This document shows positions 61,768 to 64,000 of a stretch of DNA of 64,000 nt, one piece after another (position 1 is the stretch's first letter; the number at the start of each line of letters is the position of its first letter). This stretch comes from Chloroflexota bacterium (lineage in GTDB: Bacteria > Chloroflexota > Anaerolineae > Anaerolineales > Villigracilaceae), in contig JACRMH010000039.1 of NCBI GenBank assembly GCA_016219545.1, positions 112,172-176,171 on the forward strand, written 5' to 3'. Position numbers and translations under genes: made by a program. The notes beneath the pieces were generated by a model that searched no databases, had not been told where the DNA came from, and saw only the letters and a program-made list of their open reading frames with translations.

Positions 61768-63843
61768 ATGGCACGCGAGCATCCGCTGGATAAATACAGA
61801 AATATAGGCATTATTGCCCACATTGACGCCGGGAAAACAACCACCACCGAGCGCATCATGTTCTATACTGGCATGACGCATCGGATTGGTTCTGTAGATG
61901 ACGGCACAACAGTAACCGACTGGATGGTTCAGGAACGGGAACGTGGTATTACCATTGTTTCGGCAGCTGTATCAGCGGAATGGAAAGGCTATCAGGTCAA
62001 CATTATTGACACGCCGGGACATATTGACTTCACTGCCGAAGTCCAGCGCTCTTTGCGCGTTTTGGATGGTGGTGTTGTGGTCTTCGATGCGGTACAAGGT
62101 GTTGAACCGCAATCAGAGACAGTATGGCGTCAGGCTGATCGTTACGGTGTTCCGCGCATTTGTTTTGTTAATAAAATGGACCGTGTCGGCGCTTCCTATG
62201 AAAGAACTATTGAATCGATCATAGACCGCTTAGGTGCAAATCCGATCCCGATGCAGATCCCGATTGGCTTTGAAGCAACATTTAAAGGTGTAGTTGATCT
62301 CCTTTCAATGAAAGCAGTTATCTGGGAAGATGATTTGGGTAAAGACCCTCATATCGTTGAAATCCCGGAAGATTTGAAAGAACAAGCCGTTGAAGCTCGT
62401 TTAAAGATGGTGGAAAAGATCGCCGAGCTTGATGATGAGTTAACAATGAAGTTCCTTGAGGCTCAGGAAATCAGCATTGATGAACTCAAGCTGGCGCTTC
62501 GTAAGGGTGTACTTGCCACGAAAGTTGCTCCTGTATTTTGCGGTTCTTCCTTGAAGAACAAAGGTGTACAGGTCCTTCTTGATGCGGTAATTGATTACCT
62601 TCCATCCCCTGCAGATAAACCATCCTTTACCGTCACAGAGCCGGGCAACCCGGAAAATACATTTGAAATTCTCGCCCAGGACGATGCTCCGCTAGGTGCG
62701 TTGGTGTTCAAGATCGTGACCGATCCCTATGTGGGTCGTCTCGCTTATGTTCGTGTTTACTCGGGTGTTTTGAGCCAGGGGCAGACAGTTCAGAATACAA
62801 CCAAAAAGGGAAGAAAAGAACGTATCGGACGTTTGATCCGTATGCATGCAGATCATCGTGAAGATGTAGATGAAATCCGCGCTGGCGATATTGGGGCTGT
62901 TTTGGGTTTCAAAGAGAGTTTCACCGGTGACACGCTTTGCGATACCAAGTCTCTCCTTCTTGAGACGATAACCTTCCCTGAACCAGTTATTTCCATCGCA
63001 ATTGAACCTAAGAGTTCCAGTGAGCAGGAAAAGATGGGGGAGGCCCTTCGCAAGCTGGCTGAAGAAGATCCCACACTTCATGTGAACTCAGACGTGGATT
63101 CCGGCCAGACCATTCTTCGCGGTATGGGCGAATTGCATCTTGATATTATCGTAGACCGCTTGTTACGAGAGTTTAGAGTGCAGGCGAATGTTGGCGCTCC
63201 ACGTGTTGCATTCCGTGAGTCCATCACCAAGGCAGTTAAGGAAGTCAATTACAAATATGCCAAGCAGTCTGGTGGTAAAGGTCAATACGGACATGTTGTA
63301 TTCTCCTTGGAACCGGGCGAACGTGGAAGTGGTATCGTATTTGAAAATAAGATCGTGGGTGGTTCCATTCCCAAGGAATATATTAACCCAATTGAAAAGG
63401 GAGTTAGAGAAGCCGCTGAAGGTGGCGTGCTTGCTGGATACCCTGTTGTTGACATCAAAGTCACATTAATTGATGGCTCTTTCCACGAAGTTGACTCCAG
63501 TGAAATGGCGTTCAAAATGGCTGCCATTTTGGGCTTCAAAGAAGGCGTGCAGAAGGGACATGCCATTCTGCTTGAGCCGATGATGAAAGTTGAAGTTGTT
63601 GGTCCTGAAGAATATCTTGGCGATGTCATGGGGCAGATCAACAGCCGCCGTGGTCTGATCCAGGGCATGGAAGTCCGCCCTGGTAATGCACAGGCAGTCA
63701 AGGCAATGGTTCCTTTGGCAGAAATGTTTGGGTATGCCACCCAGCTTCGTTCCGCTACCCAGGGACGCGGCGTCTTTAATATGGAATTTGACCACTACGC
63801 GCCAGTATCGCAGTCAGTGGCGGAAGAAATCTTAAAAGCATAA
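61768..63843 (+). CDS. fusA: Elongation factor G
   Basis: 691 residues; GTPase that drives translocation. G1 [14 protein letters not shown]2 RGITI, G3 DTPGHIDF, G4 NKMDR, then domains II-V, including [18 protein letters not shown] and the C-terminal [17 protein letters not shown]. Ribosome site AAGGAAG. It lies 30 bases after rpsG. Confidence 0.98.
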   Translation: MAREHPLDKYRNIGIIAHIDAGKTTTTERIMFYTGMTHRIGSVDDGTTVTDWMVQERERGITIVSAAVSAEWKGYQVNIIDTPGHIDFTAEVQRSLRVLDGGVVVFDAVQGVEPQSETVWRQADRYGVPRICFVNKMDRVGASYERTIESIIDRLGANPIPMQIPIGFEATFKGVVDLLSMKAVIWEDDLGKDPHIVEIPEDLKEQAVEARLKMVEKIAELDDELTMKFLEAQEISIDELKLALRKGVLATKVAPVFCGSSLKNKGVQVLLDAVIDYLPSPADKPSFTVTEPGNPENTFEILAQDDAPLGALVFKIVTDPYVGRLAYVRVYSGVLSQGQTVQNTTKKGRKERIGRLIRMHADHREDVDEIRAGDIGAVLGFKESFTGDTLCDTKSLLLETITFPEPVISIAIEPKSSSEQEKMGEALRKLAEEDPTLHVNSDVDSGQTILRGMGELHLDIIVDRLLREFRVQANVGAPRVAFRESITKAVKEVNYKYAKQSGGKGQYGHVVFSLEPGERGSGIVFENKIVGGSIPKEYINPIEKGVREAAEGGVLAGYPVVDIKVTLIDGSFHEVDSSEMAFKMAAILGFKEGVQKGHAILLEPMMKVEVVGPEEYLGDVMGQINSRRGLIQGMEVRPGNAQAVKAMVPLAEMFGYATQLRSATQGRGVFNMEFDHYAPVSQSVAEEILKA

Positions 63844-63872
63844 TTGTTCTTTTCTAATTAAGGAGTTACGAC

Positions 63873-64000
63873 ATGGCGAAGGTAAAATTTGACCGAAGCA
63901 AACCGCATCTGAATGTAGGGACCATGGGGCACATTGACCATGGCAAGACGACATTGACAGCGGCCATCACAAAAGTAGCCGGCTTTGCAGGGCAGGCCGA
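63873..64000 (+). CDS. tuf: Elongation factor Tu, N-terminal fragment (runs off window)
   Basis: The last 128 bases encode [28 protein letters not shown] and so on, with the G1 motif [11 protein letters not shown] of EF-Tu. Ribosome site AAGGAG. The gene continues beyond the right edge. Confidence 0.97.
   Translation, partial: MAKVKFDRSKPHLNVGTMGHIDHGKTTLTAAITKVAGFAGQA

Overview
The window looks like chromosome of a Chloroflexota bacterium, most likely class Anaerolineae. This rests on lipoproteins with long Thr-Pro linkers, moderate GC content and the protein family mix. It is an inference from style, not from a marker phylogeny. No rRNA or tRNA gene, CRISPR array, phage module or transposase was recognised.

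Layout. 1-2.9 kb: a mosaic ligA tail, an AT-rich DEDDh exonuclease gene and the stranded remnant of an older ligA 3' end. 3-19.6 kb: housekeeping and metabolic genes. These include an alpha-oxoamine synthase, a P-type cation ATPase under a yybP-ykoY (Mn2+) riboswitch, LysE and FMN-binding proteins, an alpha/beta hydrolase, htpG, a GH13 amylase, recJ, and an SDR-rhodanese pair. 19.66-28.8 kb: eleven consecutive gene units, all on the minus strand. Most are separated by about 110-180 bp imperfect palindromes that have the architecture of integron attC sites, and no integrase is in view. 28.8-38.5 kb: secernin-type peptidase, amidase, alcohol dehydrogenase, uracil phosphoribosyltransferase, a radical SAM gene overlapping a DUF385 gene, and a GH1 beta-glucosidase. 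38.6-44.1 kb: a flippase-like membrane protein with an extracytoplasmic N-terminal domain, abutting a GH38 alpha-mannosidase. 45.4-54.5 kb: a NarL-type two-component pair, a small receiver-like protein and a secreted 1886-residue multicopper oxidase with six FN3-like repeats. 54.6-64 kb: an acyl-CoA synthetase, then rpoB, rpsL, rpsG, fusA and the start of tuf, with no rpoC between rpoB and rpsL.

Three layers go beyond ordinary gene content. First is the attC-like cassette array. On the minus strand every well-preserved site ends in GTTRRRY, the gene-proximal arm carries the extra unpaired base as in classical attC sites, and genes stop 5-25 nt before the site. The best sites are nearly constant at 128-129 bp, like the Vibrio cholerae VCRs. 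This fits a chromosomal cassette array without an adjacent integrase (CALIN). Second is a dense population of at least eleven families of short palindromic or tandemly structured repeats. Most lie between genes, but several sit in frame inside conserved enzymes (LigA, RecJ, GH38 mannosidase, alcohol dehydrogenase). Third is the ligA replacement event, where a foreign ligA 3' end arrived together with an exonuclease gene.

All calls come from reading the sequence and translations. No database search, structure prediction or alignment program was run.
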